Shown here in pieces: positions 17,344 through 25,915 of a stretch of 64,000 nt of DNA. This DNA is from Donghicola sp036139795 (GTDB lineage: Bacteria; Pseudomonadota; Alphaproteobacteria; Rhodobacterales; Rhodobacteraceae), in assembly GCA_036139795.1 (NCBI GenBank), contig JAYZYX010000038.1, forward strand, positions 43,030 through 107,029, read 5' to 3'. The notes below the pieces were generated by a model that worked only from the letters and a program-made list of their open reading frames with translations, did not search any database and had not been told where the DNA came from. The first letter of the stretch is position 1. Every line of letters starts with the position of its first letter. The position numbers and the translations under genes were made by a program.

Positions 17344-18508
17344 GGCGCCTCGCCTTCTTGACCTGACGCGGCTGGTTAGCCGCGCAGGTCGCGTTCTAAC
17401 CGGTGTGGATCGGGTTGAACGCGCGTATCTGGCAGCTTTCCTTGATGATGATGTTCCGGCCTTTGCCCTGATCCGCACGCGGTGGGGGTATATTCTGCTG
17501 GATCGTGCAGGTATGGACGTGTTGTTGCGGTCTTGTGCGGATGGCACGGTGCCTGCCGATGTGCTGCCGCGTCTGCGTCGTCACGCTATTGCCCGCGTGC
17601 CGAAGGTGCTGCTTGGGCGGATGCTGCGTCGCCAGTTCAAGGCGGGGCTGGTCTACGTGAACACCGGCCATAGCAATTTCACCCAGCGGGTGGTCACCAA
17701 CCTGCGCTGGGTGCCAGACGCGCGGATCGTTGTTCTGATCCATGACACCATTCCACTGGACTACCCCGAATATCAGGCCGCCGGTGCTACCGCCCGCTTT
17801 GAGGCCTTCCTGAACCGTGCCTGCCTGAATGCCGATCTGCTGATTTATAACTCTGAGCAGACCCGTCAGGACGTGGCGCGTCATGCGCCCGCGGGCTTGC
17901 CTGAGGGGATTGTTGCCCATTTGGGGATAGATTCGACCACGGCAGCACCCGAGGACATCCCCCCATCGCTGCAATTAAATGCACCGTATTTTATCACAAT
18001 TGGCACGATTGAGCCGCGCAAAGCCCATGATATTCTGCTGGATGTCTGGGACCGTCTTTACGCAGAGATGGGCGCGGATGCGCCCCACTTGTTACTTTGC
18101 GGTACACGCGGATGGAACAATGAAGACGTCTTTAAGCGCTTGGATTCATTACCATCTGATATGCCGGTCCATGAAATCGCGGGCCTGTCCGACGGGGCGC
18201 TAAAGGCCTTGATTGAAGGGGCGACAGCACTACTTTTTCCCAGTCACGCTGAGGGATTTGGCTTGCCTCCGGCAGAGGCGGCAGTATGCAATACAACTAT
18301 AGTTTGTAACGACCTGCCTATTTATCGAGAATTTCTAGGAAATATACCCGTTTACGCACCTTCGAGTGATGGTAATCTCTGGTATCAGATTGTTATGAGG
18401 GCTTACACAGAGTCCCTGACGTCTGGGTGTTCCGGTCAGCAGACGCGCCAAGCCTGGCAAGCGCCGACTTGGGAACAGCATTTTAGCCTCGTGATGCCGC
18501 AACTCTAG
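17303..18508 (+). CDS. Glycosyltransferase family 4 (group 1)
   Basis: About 401 residues. The ATG at 17303 lies inside the galE end; no later in-frame ATG precedes the conserved LLDLTRLVSRAGRVLTGVDRVERAY segment, so the overlap appears real (a TTG at 17297 is an alternative). GT-B features: IGTIEPRKAHDILLDVWDRL, LLLCGTRGW, and the donor-binding EGATALLFPSHAEGFGLPPAEAAVCN with the E-x7-E pattern. It is predicted to be a retaining sugar transferase on a polysaccharide or lipid acceptor. The stretch around 18.28-18.41 kb is locally AT-rich compared with the rest of the gene. Confidence 0.88.
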   Translation: MLGAGTRPATTTNKAPRLLDLTRLVSRAGRVLTGVDRVERAYLAAFLDDDVPAFALIRTRWGYILLDRAGMDVLLRSCADGTVPADVLPRLRRHAIARVPKVLLGRMLRRQFKAGLVYVNTGHSNFTQRVVTNLRWVPDARIVVLIHDTIPLDYPEYQAAGATARFEAFLNRACLNADLLIYNSEQTRQDVARHAPAGLPEGIVAHLGIDSTTAAPEDIPPSLQLNAPYFITIGTIEPRKAHDILLDVWDRLYAEMGADAPHLLLCGTRGWNNEDVFKRLDSLPSDMPVHEIAGLSDGALKALIEGATALLFPSHAEGFGLPPAEAAVCNTTIVCNDLPIYREFLGNIPVYAPSSDGNLWYQIVMRAYTESLTSGCSGQQTRQAWQAPTWEQHFSLVMPQL

Positions 18509-18541
18509 CGGTGCCGCGATGGCATCGGAGAGAGGATCGCC

Positions 18542-19552
18542 TTGGGGGCAATGCAGGCATACGGGCTTCGGCTGGAACGTAAGCGATGGCGCTACCGCGC
18601 TATGCGCAAAAGCCGTGAGCTTTCAGGCCTTTCTGTCCGCACCAGCCATCTCCGCGAAAACGATCTGCTGGTTTTCTCGACCATGCGGAACGAGTTGAAG
18701 CGCCTGCCGTATTTCCTTCGGTACTACCGCGATCTGGGTGTCGATCATTTCCTGATCGTGGACAATGACAGCACTGATGGAACTGCCGATTATCTGGCGC
18801 AGCAGCCGGATGTCTCGATCTGGCGGACGACGCACAGCTACAAGCGTTCGCGGTTCGGCATGGATTGGTTGAACTATCTGCTGATGAAATTCGGCGATAG
18901 CCATTGGTGCCTGACCGTCGATCCTGATGAATTCCTGATTTATCCGTTCTGCGACACCCGCCCGCTGCGGGCGCTGACTGACTGGCTGGACGCGTCCTCG
19001 ATCCGGTCGTTTGGCGCGATGCTGCTGGACATGTACCCCAAGGGGAATGTGGGCAACTCGGTCTATCAGGCGGGCCAAGACCCGCTGGATATCGCTATGT
19101 GGTTCGACAGTGGCAACTACATGATCGAACGGAACAGCAAATACGGAAACCTCTGGATTCAGGGCGGTCCCCGCGCGCGTTGCTTCTTTGCGGATGAGCC
19201 TGCCCATGCGCCTGCGCTGAACAAAATCCCGCTAGTGAAATGGGACAACCGCTACGCCTATACCAGCTCGACCCATGCGCTGCTGCCGCGCGGGCTGAAT
19301 CTGGTGTATGACGAATGGGGTGGTGAGAAAGCCTCGGGCATTCTGCTGCACACCAAGTTTCTGGACACCTTTGCCGACAAAGCCCACGAAGAGATGGAGC
19401 GGCGTCAGCACTACGCGGGCAGCCGTGAATATCGCGCCTATGCGGATAAGAACGCGGGCCTGCCTGATCTGTGGTGCAACTGGTCCGAAAAATACATCAA
19501 CTGGCGCCAACTAGAGATTCTGGGCCTCATGTCTAAAGGAAACTGGGCATGA
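18542..19552 (+). CDS. Glycosyltransferase family 2-like protein (PF13704 type)
   Basis: 336 residues. A GGAGAGAGGA ribosome-binding site about six bases ahead supports the TTG at 18542; an ATG at 18551 is the alternative but sits further from it. The sequence has a GT-A-like core: STMRNELKRLPYFLRYYRDLGVDHFLIVDNDSTDGTADYL and TVDPDEFLIYPF, typical of the Glyco_tranf_2_4 group. A function in polysaccharide assembly is inferred from context; acceptor and donor are unknown. Its stop overlaps the start of the next gene (ATGA at 19549), indicating coupling. Confidence 0.83.
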   Translation: MGAMQAYGLRLERKRWRYRAMRKSRELSGLSVRTSHLRENDLLVFSTMRNELKRLPYFLRYYRDLGVDHFLIVDNDSTDGTADYLAQQPDVSIWRTTHSYKRSRFGMDWLNYLLMKFGDSHWCLTVDPDEFLIYPFCDTRPLRALTDWLDASSIRSFGAMLLDMYPKGNVGNSVYQAGQDPLDIAMWFDSGNYMIERNSKYGNLWIQGGPRARCFFADEPAHAPALNKIPLVKWDNRYAYTSSTHALLPRGLNLVYDEWGGEKASGILLHTKFLDTFADKAHEEMERRQHYAGSREYRAYADKNAGLPDLWCNWSEKYINWRQLEILGLMSKGNWA

Positions 19553-21249
19553 CCTTGGGTGTCGTCATGTTGGTTCACACCGCGCTGCAACGGGCAGAGC
19601 AGGTGGCGCGCCACTGGGCCACCAATGGCGTGCCTGTGGTGATCCATGCGGACAGCACCGTCAGCCGCGCCCGCTTTGAGGCCTTCCGCAATCAGCTAAG
19701 CGATTTGGACAACATTCGGTTTTCCAAGCGGCATCGTTGTGAATGGGGCACGTGGGGGCTGGTGGCCGCGTCTCAAAGCGCCTCTGAGGTGATGCTGAAG
19801 GAATTCCCCGGTGTCCGGCATGTCTATCTGGCGTCGGGTTCGTGTCTGCCCCTGCGCCCTGTGAGCGAACTGATCGAATATCTGGCGGCCCGTCCCGCCA
19901 CGGATTTCATCGAATCCGCGACGCTGGCCGATGTTCCTTGGACCGTGGGCGGTCTGGATGATGAGCGGTTTACCCTGCGCTTCCCCTTTGCGTGGAAAAA
20001 GCACCGCCGTCTGTTTGATGGCTATGTGGAATTGCAGCGGCGTCTGAAATTGCAGCGCGAAATGCCGGATGGCTTGGTGCCCCATATGGGCAGCCAGTGG
20101 TGGTGTCTGACCCGTCAGACCTTGTCCGCGATCCTTCAGGACCCGCGCCGCCGTGTCTATGATCGCTTTTTCAAGCAGGTCTGGATTCCTGATGAGAGCT
20201 ATTTTCAGACCCTCGTTCGCCTCTATTCGCGCCGGATCGAAAGCCGCAGTCTGACCCTGTCCAAGTTCGACTTCCAAGGCAAACCGCACATCTTCTATGA
20301 CGATCACCTGCAGTTGCTGCGGCGGTCCGATTGCTTTGTGGCGCGGAAAATCTGGCCCTATGCGGATCGTCTTTATAACGCGTTCCTGAACGCCCCCGGC
20401 GACAACCTGAAACGGACTGAACCGAACCCCGGTAAGATTGACCGTATCTTTGCCAAAGCTGTGGAACGCCGGACCCAAGGCCGCCGCGGCCTTTATATGC
20501 AAAGCCGCTTCCCCAATCAGGACTGGGAAAAGGGCTTTACCGGTGCGGAGTATTCCGTGTTCGAAGGGTTCTCCGAACTCTTTGAGGATTTTGAGCCGTG
20601 GCTGGCCCGCGTCACCGGCACCCGCGTGCATGGCCATCTGTTCGCGCAAGAGCGGGCGGAATTCGAGGGCGGTGTGGACGTTCTGAACGGGGCGCTGACC
20701 GATGGCGCGGCTTTGCGGGATCGGAACCAGCGGTCGTTCCTGACGAACCTGCTGTGGAACACGCGCGGTGAACGGCAGTGCTTCCAGATGGGGCCAGCGG
20801 ACACCTTCCGCGATATTGAATGGGACATCGCCAAAGACCCGAATGCACAGGTCTCGGTCATTACGGGGGCTTGGGCGGTGCGCCTGTTCCGCTCGAACCA
20901 GGATTTTGCGGTCATCCGGCAGCAGGCCGCGGATTTGCAGCGCCGTGAGGCAAAGCATCTGGATGTGTTGCGGTCCCAATACGCCAAGGCGCGTATCCGC
21001 ATCTGGACCATGGCCGAGTTCGTGGAAAACCCGATGGAGCCGCTGCAAGAGATTATCAGCGAAATCGGCCCGACTGATTACCGCCGCCTGACCGAGGCGC
21101 CCAAGATGGTGAACCTGACCGGTTTCGCACAGTTCTTGCAGAATTTGAAAAATCAGGGGATGCACCCCTATCTTACGGGTGATTTTCCGAACACATTGGA
21201 AGATCTGGAAAAGCCGCGCAAACCGCGCAAACCCTATTTGATAAAGTGA
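19549..21249 (+). CDS. Core-2/I-branching-type glycosyltransferase with long C-terminal extension
   Basis: 566 residues. The N-terminal ~270 residues resemble the core-2/I-branching beta-1,6-N-acetylglucosaminyltransferase and xylosyltransferase family (GT14): MLVHTALQRAEQVARHW, FSKRHRCEWGTWGLVAAS, HVYLASGSCLPLRP, HMGSQWWCLTRQTL and IPDESYFQTLV. The rest (about 290-566) is an extra domain, probably the Rhodobacteraceae-type DUF5927-like region; I cannot assign a function. It may modify or branch a surface glycan. Coupled to the gene before it and eight bases from the sulfotransferase after it. Confidence 0.82.
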   Translation: MTLGVVMLVHTALQRAEQVARHWATNGVPVVIHADSTVSRARFEAFRNQLSDLDNIRFSKRHRCEWGTWGLVAASQSASEVMLKEFPGVRHVYLASGSCLPLRPVSELIEYLAARPATDFIESATLADVPWTVGGLDDERFTLRFPFAWKKHRRLFDGYVELQRRLKLQREMPDGLVPHMGSQWWCLTRQTLSAILQDPRRRVYDRFFKQVWIPDESYFQTLVRLYSRRIESRSLTLSKFDFQGKPHIFYDDHLQLLRRSDCFVARKIWPYADRLYNAFLNAPGDNLKRTEPNPGKIDRIFAKAVERRTQGRRGLYMQSRFPNQDWEKGFTGAEYSVFEGFSELFEDFEPWLARVTGTRVHGHLFAQERAEFEGGVDVLNGALTDGAALRDRNQRSFLTNLLWNTRGERQCFQMGPADTFRDIEWDIAKDPNAQVSVITGAWAVRLFRSNQDFAVIRQQAADLQRREAKHLDVLRSQYAKARIRIWTMAEFVENPMEPLQEIISEIGPTDYRRLTEAPKMVNLTGFAQFLQNLKNQGMHPYLTGDFPNTLEDLEKPRKPRKPYLIK

Positions 21250-21256
21250 TCTCTGA

Positions 21257-22687
21257 ATGACCTCGACGTTTCAGTCATTTGTGGTGCTGGCGGAAATGCG
21301 CACCGGTAGCAATTTTCTTGAGGCAAACCTGAACGCGCTGGATGGCGTCACCTGCCACGGAGAGGCGTTTAATCCCCACTTTATCGGCTATCCCAATATT
21401 GATGAGCTTTTGGGCCTAAGTTACGCCGCGCGTGAGGCTGATCCGATGGCGCTGCTGACGCGGGTGCGCGGGGCGGACGGTCTGAACGGGTTCCGCTATT
21501 TCCACGACCATGATCCGCGCGTTCTGGATGAGGTTTTGAACGACCCGAGTTGCGCCAAGATCGTTCTGACACGCAATCCGGTGGAAAGCTATGTCAGCTG
21601 GAAGATCGCGCAAGCCACCGGCCAGTGGAAACTGACCGACGGGCGCCGCCGCAAGGACGGGCAAGCGGTCTTTGACCCCGATGAATTCATCACCCATCTT
21701 GAGGCGCTGCAGGCGTTCCAGATCCGCGTGATGCGGGCGTTGCAGGCCTCGGGGCAGACGGCGTTTTACGTGGCTTATGAAGACCTGCAGGACCTTGAGG
21801 TGATGAACGGTCTGGCGGCTTGGCTGGGTGTTGCATCGCGGCTGCCCGATCTCGATCGGAAGCTGAAAAAGCAAAACCCCGAACCCATGTCGGAGAAGGT
21901 TGAGAATTTTGAAGCGATGGAGCAGGCGCTGGCCCGTCTGGACCGCTTTGATCTGACCCGCACCCCGAATTTTGAGCCGCGGCGCAGTGCGATGGTGCCG
22001 CAGTATGTGGCTGCCGCGAAAGCGCCGCTGATGTATCTGCCCGCGCGCGGCGGGCCAGAGGCGCAGGTCATGCAATGGATGGCCGATGTGGATGGCGTCA
22101 CAACCGATGATCTGATCCGTGACTTCACCCAGAAACCGCTGCGCAAGTGGAAGCGGGTGAACGACGGGCATCGCAGCTTTACCGTGATCAGCCATCCGCT
22201 ACTGCGGGCCTATCGGGTGTTTTGTGAACGCATCCTCTCGACGGGGCCGGACGGCTTTGGCGATATCCGTGAAACCCTGCGCAAGCGGTATAAGCTGCCG
22301 CTGCCTGCGAAGAACCAGGTGGACGGCTATGACGTGGCTGCCCATCGTGCGGCGTTCTTGGGGTTTCTGACGTGGCTGAAAAGCAACCTGTCCGGGCAGA
22401 CCAGCATCCGCGTTGATGCGGCTTGGGCCTCGCAGTCGCAGCTGTTGCAGGGATTTGCAGAATTCAGTGTGCCTGATCTGGTTCTGCGGGAAGAGCAGTT
22501 GGCGATGGGCCTTGCTCAGCTTTGCGATCAGATCGGGATCAAAGGTCCCGATGCGCCAGCGATCCCGCTGCCAGAGGCACCTGCCACGCTGGCCGAGATC
22601 TATGACGAAGAGATCGAGAAGGCGTGCAAAGACGCCTACATGCGCGATTACATGATGTTCGGATACGGACCGTGGCAGCAGGGCTAA
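21257..22687 (+). CDS. PAPS-dependent sulfotransferase
   Basis: 476 residues. The 5'-phosphosulfate-binding loop is RTGSNFLE (about 15-22), and the 3'-phosphate-binding element is KIVLTRNPVESYVSW, as in NodH/Stf0-type bacterial carbohydrate sulfotransferases. The catalytic domain occupies roughly the first 220 residues; the C-terminal half is unassigned. It should transfer sulfate from PAPS to a hydroxyl and release PAP. It is the last gene of the polysaccharide run, which begins with the PAP phosphatase CysQ, so a sulfated glycan is the simplest hypothesis; the acceptor is unknown. Confidence 0.85.
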   Translation: MTSTFQSFVVLAEMRTGSNFLEANLNALDGVTCHGEAFNPHFIGYPNIDELLGLSYAAREADPMALLTRVRGADGLNGFRYFHDHDPRVLDEVLNDPSCAKIVLTRNPVESYVSWKIAQATGQWKLTDGRRRKDGQAVFDPDEFITHLEALQAFQIRVMRALQASGQTAFYVAYEDLQDLEVMNGLAAWLGVASRLPDLDRKLKKQNPEPMSEKVENFEAMEQALARLDRFDLTRTPNFEPRRSAMVPQYVAAAKAPLMYLPARGGPEAQVMQWMADVDGVTTDDLIRDFTQKPLRKWKRVNDGHRSFTVISHPLLRAYRVFCERILSTGPDGFGDIRETLRKRYKLPLPAKNQVDGYDVAAHRAAFLGFLTWLKSNLSGQTSIRVDAAWASQSQLLQGFAEFSVPDLVLREEQLAMGLAQLCDQIGIKGPDAPAIPLPEAPATLAEIYDEEIEKACKDAYMRDYMMFGYGPWQQG

Positions 22688-22697
22688 CCATCCTGCG

Positions 22698-23162
22698 TTA
22701 GGCGGCTTGGGTCGCCTGTGCTTCGGTCAGGACCGCGTGCAGGGTTGCGGGGTCCGAGTTGGCGCGCAGCTTGGTGCGGATCGCCTCATCCTTGAGGGTC
22801 CGCGACACCAGCGCCAGAGCTTTCAGATGTTCAACGCCCGCGTCTTCGGGGGCGAAAAGCGCGAAAACCAGATCAACAGGCTTGCGGTCCACCGATCCGA
22901 ATTCAACCGGCTTGTCCAGACGCAGGAACACGCCTTGAACCTTGTTGATCTCGGGCAGGCGGGCATGGGGCAGGGCAACGCCATGTCCCACACCTGTCGG
23001 CCCGAGGCTTTCGCGTTCCATCAGCGCCTCGACGGCGCGGGCGCTGAGGATTCCCAAGGCGGCCTCAGTCAGGTCACCGACATCCTGGAACAAACGTTTC
23101 TTACTGGAACAACCCGCAAGGGATTTCACCGCCTGCGGCGCGAGGATGTCTGTTAACTGCAT
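22698..23162 (-). CDS. ptsN: PTS IIA-like nitrogen-regulatory protein PtsN (EIIA-Ntr)
   Basis: 154 residues of the IIA-fructose/mannitol fold. The phosphorylatable histidine is H66 in GVALPHARLP. It receives phosphate from the PtsP-PtsO (EI-Ntr/NPr) chain and regulates potassium transport, nitrogen and carbon responses by protein contacts. It follows hpf by 32 bases on the minus strand, the usual hpf-ptsN order. Confidence 0.95.
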   Translation of the reverse strand: MQLTDILAPQAVKSLAGCSSKKRLFQDVGDLTEAALGILSARAVEALMERESLGPTGVGHGVALPHARLPEINKVQGVFLRLDKPVEFGSVDRKPVDLVFALFAPEDAGVEHLKALALVSRTLKDEAIRTKLRANSDPATLHAVLTEAQATQAA

Positions 23163-23194
23163 GAGCCTGATTGCCTTGTAGGGCGCGTACGCTT

Positions 23195-23776
23195 TTATGC
23201 GTTGTTACTACGGGGATCGATCCATCCGATGTTCCCGTCATCACGACGATATACGACGTTTACGCCACTATGTGCCTCGTTTCGAAAGACCAGAAGCTGA
23301 GATCCGGCCAGTTCCATCTGCATAACTGCCTCGCCCACCGAGAGCGAAGGCACCCGCGTCTCCATTTCGGCGACGATAATCGGCTGCAGGCTTTCGGGCT
23401 CGTTCGCCCCTTCATCCTGCGCTTCTGGCGCGAGGATATAGGAGGAAGCTTCGAAAACTTCAACAGGTGACGTGCGATCCTTGTGGTGGTCCTTCAGGCG
23501 GCGTTTGTAACGGCGCAGCTGCTTGTCCATTTTCTCGGTGCACATGTCGAACGTGCCGTAGATTTCCGTGCCATGAGCGCGGGCGGCGGCGTTAAGGCCA
23601 GTCGAGAGGTGAACGGTGGTTTCGCAGATGAACTCGTGGCCTGATTTCGAGAATACGACCTGCGCATCTGTGGGACGCTGTGAATACTTTTCCAGTACCT
23701 CACCCAGTCGATCCTGCACATGACTTTGCAGTGCTTCTCCAACGTCGATCTGTTTTCCGGTGATTTGATACCGCAT
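23195..23776 (-). CDS. hpf: Long-form ribosome hibernation promoting factor
   Basis: 193 residues. The N-terminal ~100 residues are the S30AE/YfiA ribosome-binding domain (MRYQITGKQIDVGEALQSHVQDRLGEVLEKY). After a variable linker comes the C-terminal dimerisation domain (SVGEAVMQMELAGSQLLVFRNEAHSGVNVVYRRDDGNIGWIDP). Long HPF alone dimerises 70S ribosomes into inactive 100S particles in stationary phase. The 226-base gap upstream, separating it from lptB, probably holds its own promoter. In many proteobacteria rpoN sits in that place; here it does not. Confidence 0.95.
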   Translation of the reverse strand: MRYQITGKQIDVGEALQSHVQDRLGEVLEKYSQRPTDAQVVFSKSGHEFICETTVHLSTGLNAAARAHGTEIYGTFDMCTEKMDKQLRRYKRRLKDHHKDRTSPVEVFEASSYILAPEAQDEGANEPESLQPIIVAEMETRVPSLSVGEAVMQMELAGSQLLVFRNEAHSGVNVVYRRDDGNIGWIDPRSNNA

Positions 23777-24002
23777 GGTGCGTTCCTTCTACGTGCAAAG
23801 ACAGTCTTCCCCCCTCAAGTGCTGAAGGGGCTCTATCCGGTTGCGTGGGGATTGTGAGCGACCCTTCCCTGACCCGCGTGTTTGCGGAGGTAGCGTTCAA
23901 AGGACCTACAGTGGGTAAAGGTCATGCTCATATGACCATTTGGTGACAGAGTCGGGGGGACTGTCAATGATTTCTGCGACAGGTAATACTCTTTTGCAGA
24001 GG

Positions 24003-24761
24003 TCAGCCGATGCGGAAGTCTTTGCCCAGATAGACGCGGCGCACGTTTTCATCCTGCACGACTTGCTCTGGCGTGCCGGACATCAACACCTTGCCGTCAT
24101 GAAGAATATAGGCGCGGTCAACAATCTCCAGGGTCTCACGGACATTGTGGTCGGTGATCAGAACACCGATGCCCCGTTTCTTGAGATCATGCACCAAAGC
24201 GCGGATATCCCCGACCGAGATCGGGTCAACGCCGGCGAAAGGTTCGTCCAGCAGAAGGTACTTTGGATCAGCCGCCAGACAGCGCGCAATCTCGACGCGG
24301 CGGCGTTCACCGCCCGACAGGGCCAGCGCGGGCGCGCGGCGCAGATGCTCGATCGAGAAGTCGCTGAGCAACTCTTCCAGCCGTTCGCGGCGGGTGTGCG
24401 GGTCATTCACGGTGATTTCGAGAATCGCCGCGATGTTGTCTTCGACCGACAGCCCGCGAAAGATCGACATTTCCTGCGGCAGATAGCCGATGCCCAGTTT
24501 GGCGCGGCGGTACATGGGCAGGCGGGTGGCCTCGGAGCCGTCAATGGTCACGCGGCCACCTTCGGGGGTCACAAGACCGGCAATGGCATAAAAACAGGTG
24601 GTTTTACCCGAACCGTTCGGTCCCAGCAGCGCAACGACTTCGCCCCGATGCAGCGACATGCTGACATCGCGGATCACCACGCGCTTGCGGTAGGACTTGC
24701 GAAGGTTTGTGACCAGAAGGCCCGCTTCACCTTGCGATACTGACAGCTCGGGACTTGCCAT
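24003..24761 (-). CDS. lptB: Lipopolysaccharide export ATPase LptB
   Basis: 252 residues, an ABC ATPase without membrane segments. Walker A GPNGSGKTT (47-55), Q-loop YLPQEMSIFRGLSVEDNIAAILE (the LptB-type sequence), signature LSGGERRRVEIAR, Walker B YLLLDEPFAGVDP and switch H in LITDHN. It powers LPS extraction from the inner membrane with LptFG (not in the window). Its start touches the lptA stop at 24761, and lptA abuts lptC, giving a tight lptC-A-B unit. Confidence 0.97.
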   Translation of the reverse strand: MASPELSVSQGEAGLLVTNLRKSYRKRVVIRDVSMSLHRGEVVALLGPNGSGKTTCFYAIAGLVTPEGGRVTIDGSEATRLPMYRRAKLGIGYLPQEMSIFRGLSVEDNIAAILEITVNDPHTRRERLEELLSDFSIEHLRRAPALALSGGERRRVEIARCLAADPKYLLLDEPFAGVDPISVGDIRALVHDLKKRGIGVLITDHNVRETLEIVDRAYILHDGKVLMSGTPEQVVQDENVRRVYLGKDFRIG

Positions 24762-25264
24762 TACTTGCTTTCACCAGGGTTGATGATGGTCCGGACGCGG
24801 CCGCGCATCAGGGCAGTGTTCTCTGCCAGATTGATGTCTGCGGTTTCGCCGGTCACCACGTTGCGCCCCTGCCTTATCAGAGCATCCCCCTTCATGACCA
24901 CGATTTCCGAACTTAAAACGTAATCTGCGGTCTGCCCTTCGGCGGCATCATCGCCCGAGAACATGCGCACACCGCCCGAGGCGAATACGCGTTTGATCCC
25001 GTCTTCGACTTCGACGGTGTCGGGATTGTCTTCCACATAAGTGACCTCAACGCGGGGCGCGTGCAGGACGGTTTGGTCCTGCGTCACCACCACTTCGCCA
25101 GTGAAGATAGCGATGCGGCTGTTGTCATTCACCTCCAGACGCTCTGCCGTCACTTCGATCGGGGCATTGGTGTCCTGATCCTTCGCGCCGAAAGATGTGG
25201 ACATGCCCTGCGACAATGCGGGCACTGGGGACAGGAGCATCACAGCACACAGTAGGCGAATCAT
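24761..25264 (-). CDS. lptA: Periplasmic LPS-transport protein LptA
   Basis: 167 residues with an N-terminal signal peptide (MIRLLCAVMLLSPVPALSQG). The OstA/LptA beta-jellyroll repeat pattern follows: IEVTAERLEVNDNSRIAIFTGEVVVTQ, then HAPRVEVTYVEDN and GDALIRQGRNVVTGETADINL. It forms the periplasmic bridge for LPS between LptC and LptD. One base separates it from lptC upstream and its stop overlaps lptB. Confidence 0.9.
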   Translation of the reverse strand: MIRLLCAVMLLSPVPALSQGMSTSFGAKDQDTNAPIEVTAERLEVNDNSRIAIFTGEVVVTQDQTVLHAPRVEVTYVEDNPDTVEVEDGIKRVFASGGVRMFSGDDAAEGQTADYVLSSEIVVMKGDALIRQGRNVVTGETADINLAENTALMRGRVRTIINPGESK

Positions 25265-25891
25265 TTAGTTCTGCTCCTCGGTTTTGTCGTCTGTTCGGCT
25301 ATATATCAGGTGGACGCCGTTTTCGAAAACCGTGATCATCTGATCCTGACCCTCGGGGATGGTCAGATGCATGTTACCGGCATCAATACGCCCAAAGGGG
25401 CCGGTTCCCGTGACAGGGCCGGGGCTGACCACATCGGTCTTTTCCATCGAGGAAATCACCCGCTCCGAGGTGATCTGATACCCGTCCGAGGTGTTCATCT
25501 GGACCTTGCCGCTGAAGGTGATCAGCTTGGTGTCACTCAGATCGCCATAGTCCGAGACCAGATCGATAATGGTGCCGTCGGGTCTGGTCAGACGCGCCAC
25601 AACGTCATCGGCGGTCCCTTCATCCGTACCATCGCCTGACGGGCGCGCTGCTTCGGCCGAGACCGAAAGCACGCCGCCATCGCGGGTCTTGCCCTGATAG
25701 TCGGGTTTGCTGAGGCGCTGTTCGCGGATCATCTGGATAATGTCATCTTCGGCGTAGGGAATCGCGGCTTCGGGGTCGATCCGGCGCGACAGAAGAAAGA
25801 TCGAAGACAACAAGAGTACCGCCACCAACGGCAGGACAATCTTTACCCAGCTGATCACAACCGAATAGGTGTTTCGTTGTTTGTCAGCCAT
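25265..25891 (-). CDS. lptC: LPS export system protein LptC
   Basis: 208 residues from the ATG at 25891. A TTG at 25909, six codons upstream and directly behind the rnd stop, is possible. One N-terminal membrane anchor (about residues 10-33: VVISWVKIVLPLVAVLLLSSIFLLS) precedes a periplasmic LptC domain with GGVLSVSAEAARP, DGYQITSERVISSMEKTDVVSPGPVTGTGPFGRIDAGNM. It hands LPS from LptB2FG to LptA. It is sandwiched between rnd and lptA with almost no spacing, so the four genes likely share a transcript. Confidence 0.9.
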   Translation of the reverse strand: MADKQRNTYSVVISWVKIVLPLVAVLLLSSIFLLSRRIDPEAAIPYAEDDIIQMIREQRLSKPDYQGKTRDGGVLSVSAEAARPSGDGTDEGTADDVVARLTRPDGTIIDLVSDYGDLSDTKLITFSGKVQMNTSDGYQITSERVISSMEKTDVVSPGPVTGTGPFGRIDAGNMHLTIPEGQDQMITVFENGVHLIYSRTDDKTEEQN

Positions 25892-25915
25892 TGAAAACCG
25901 TAAGTCCAAGTTCCG

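Noticed and set aside
23919..23938. GGTCAT-GCTCAT-ATGACC inverted repeat and a TTGACA hexamer upstream of hpf
   Set aside because: Arms are only six bases and no convincing -10 element follows the TTGACA on the minus strand, so I do not call a promoter or operator.
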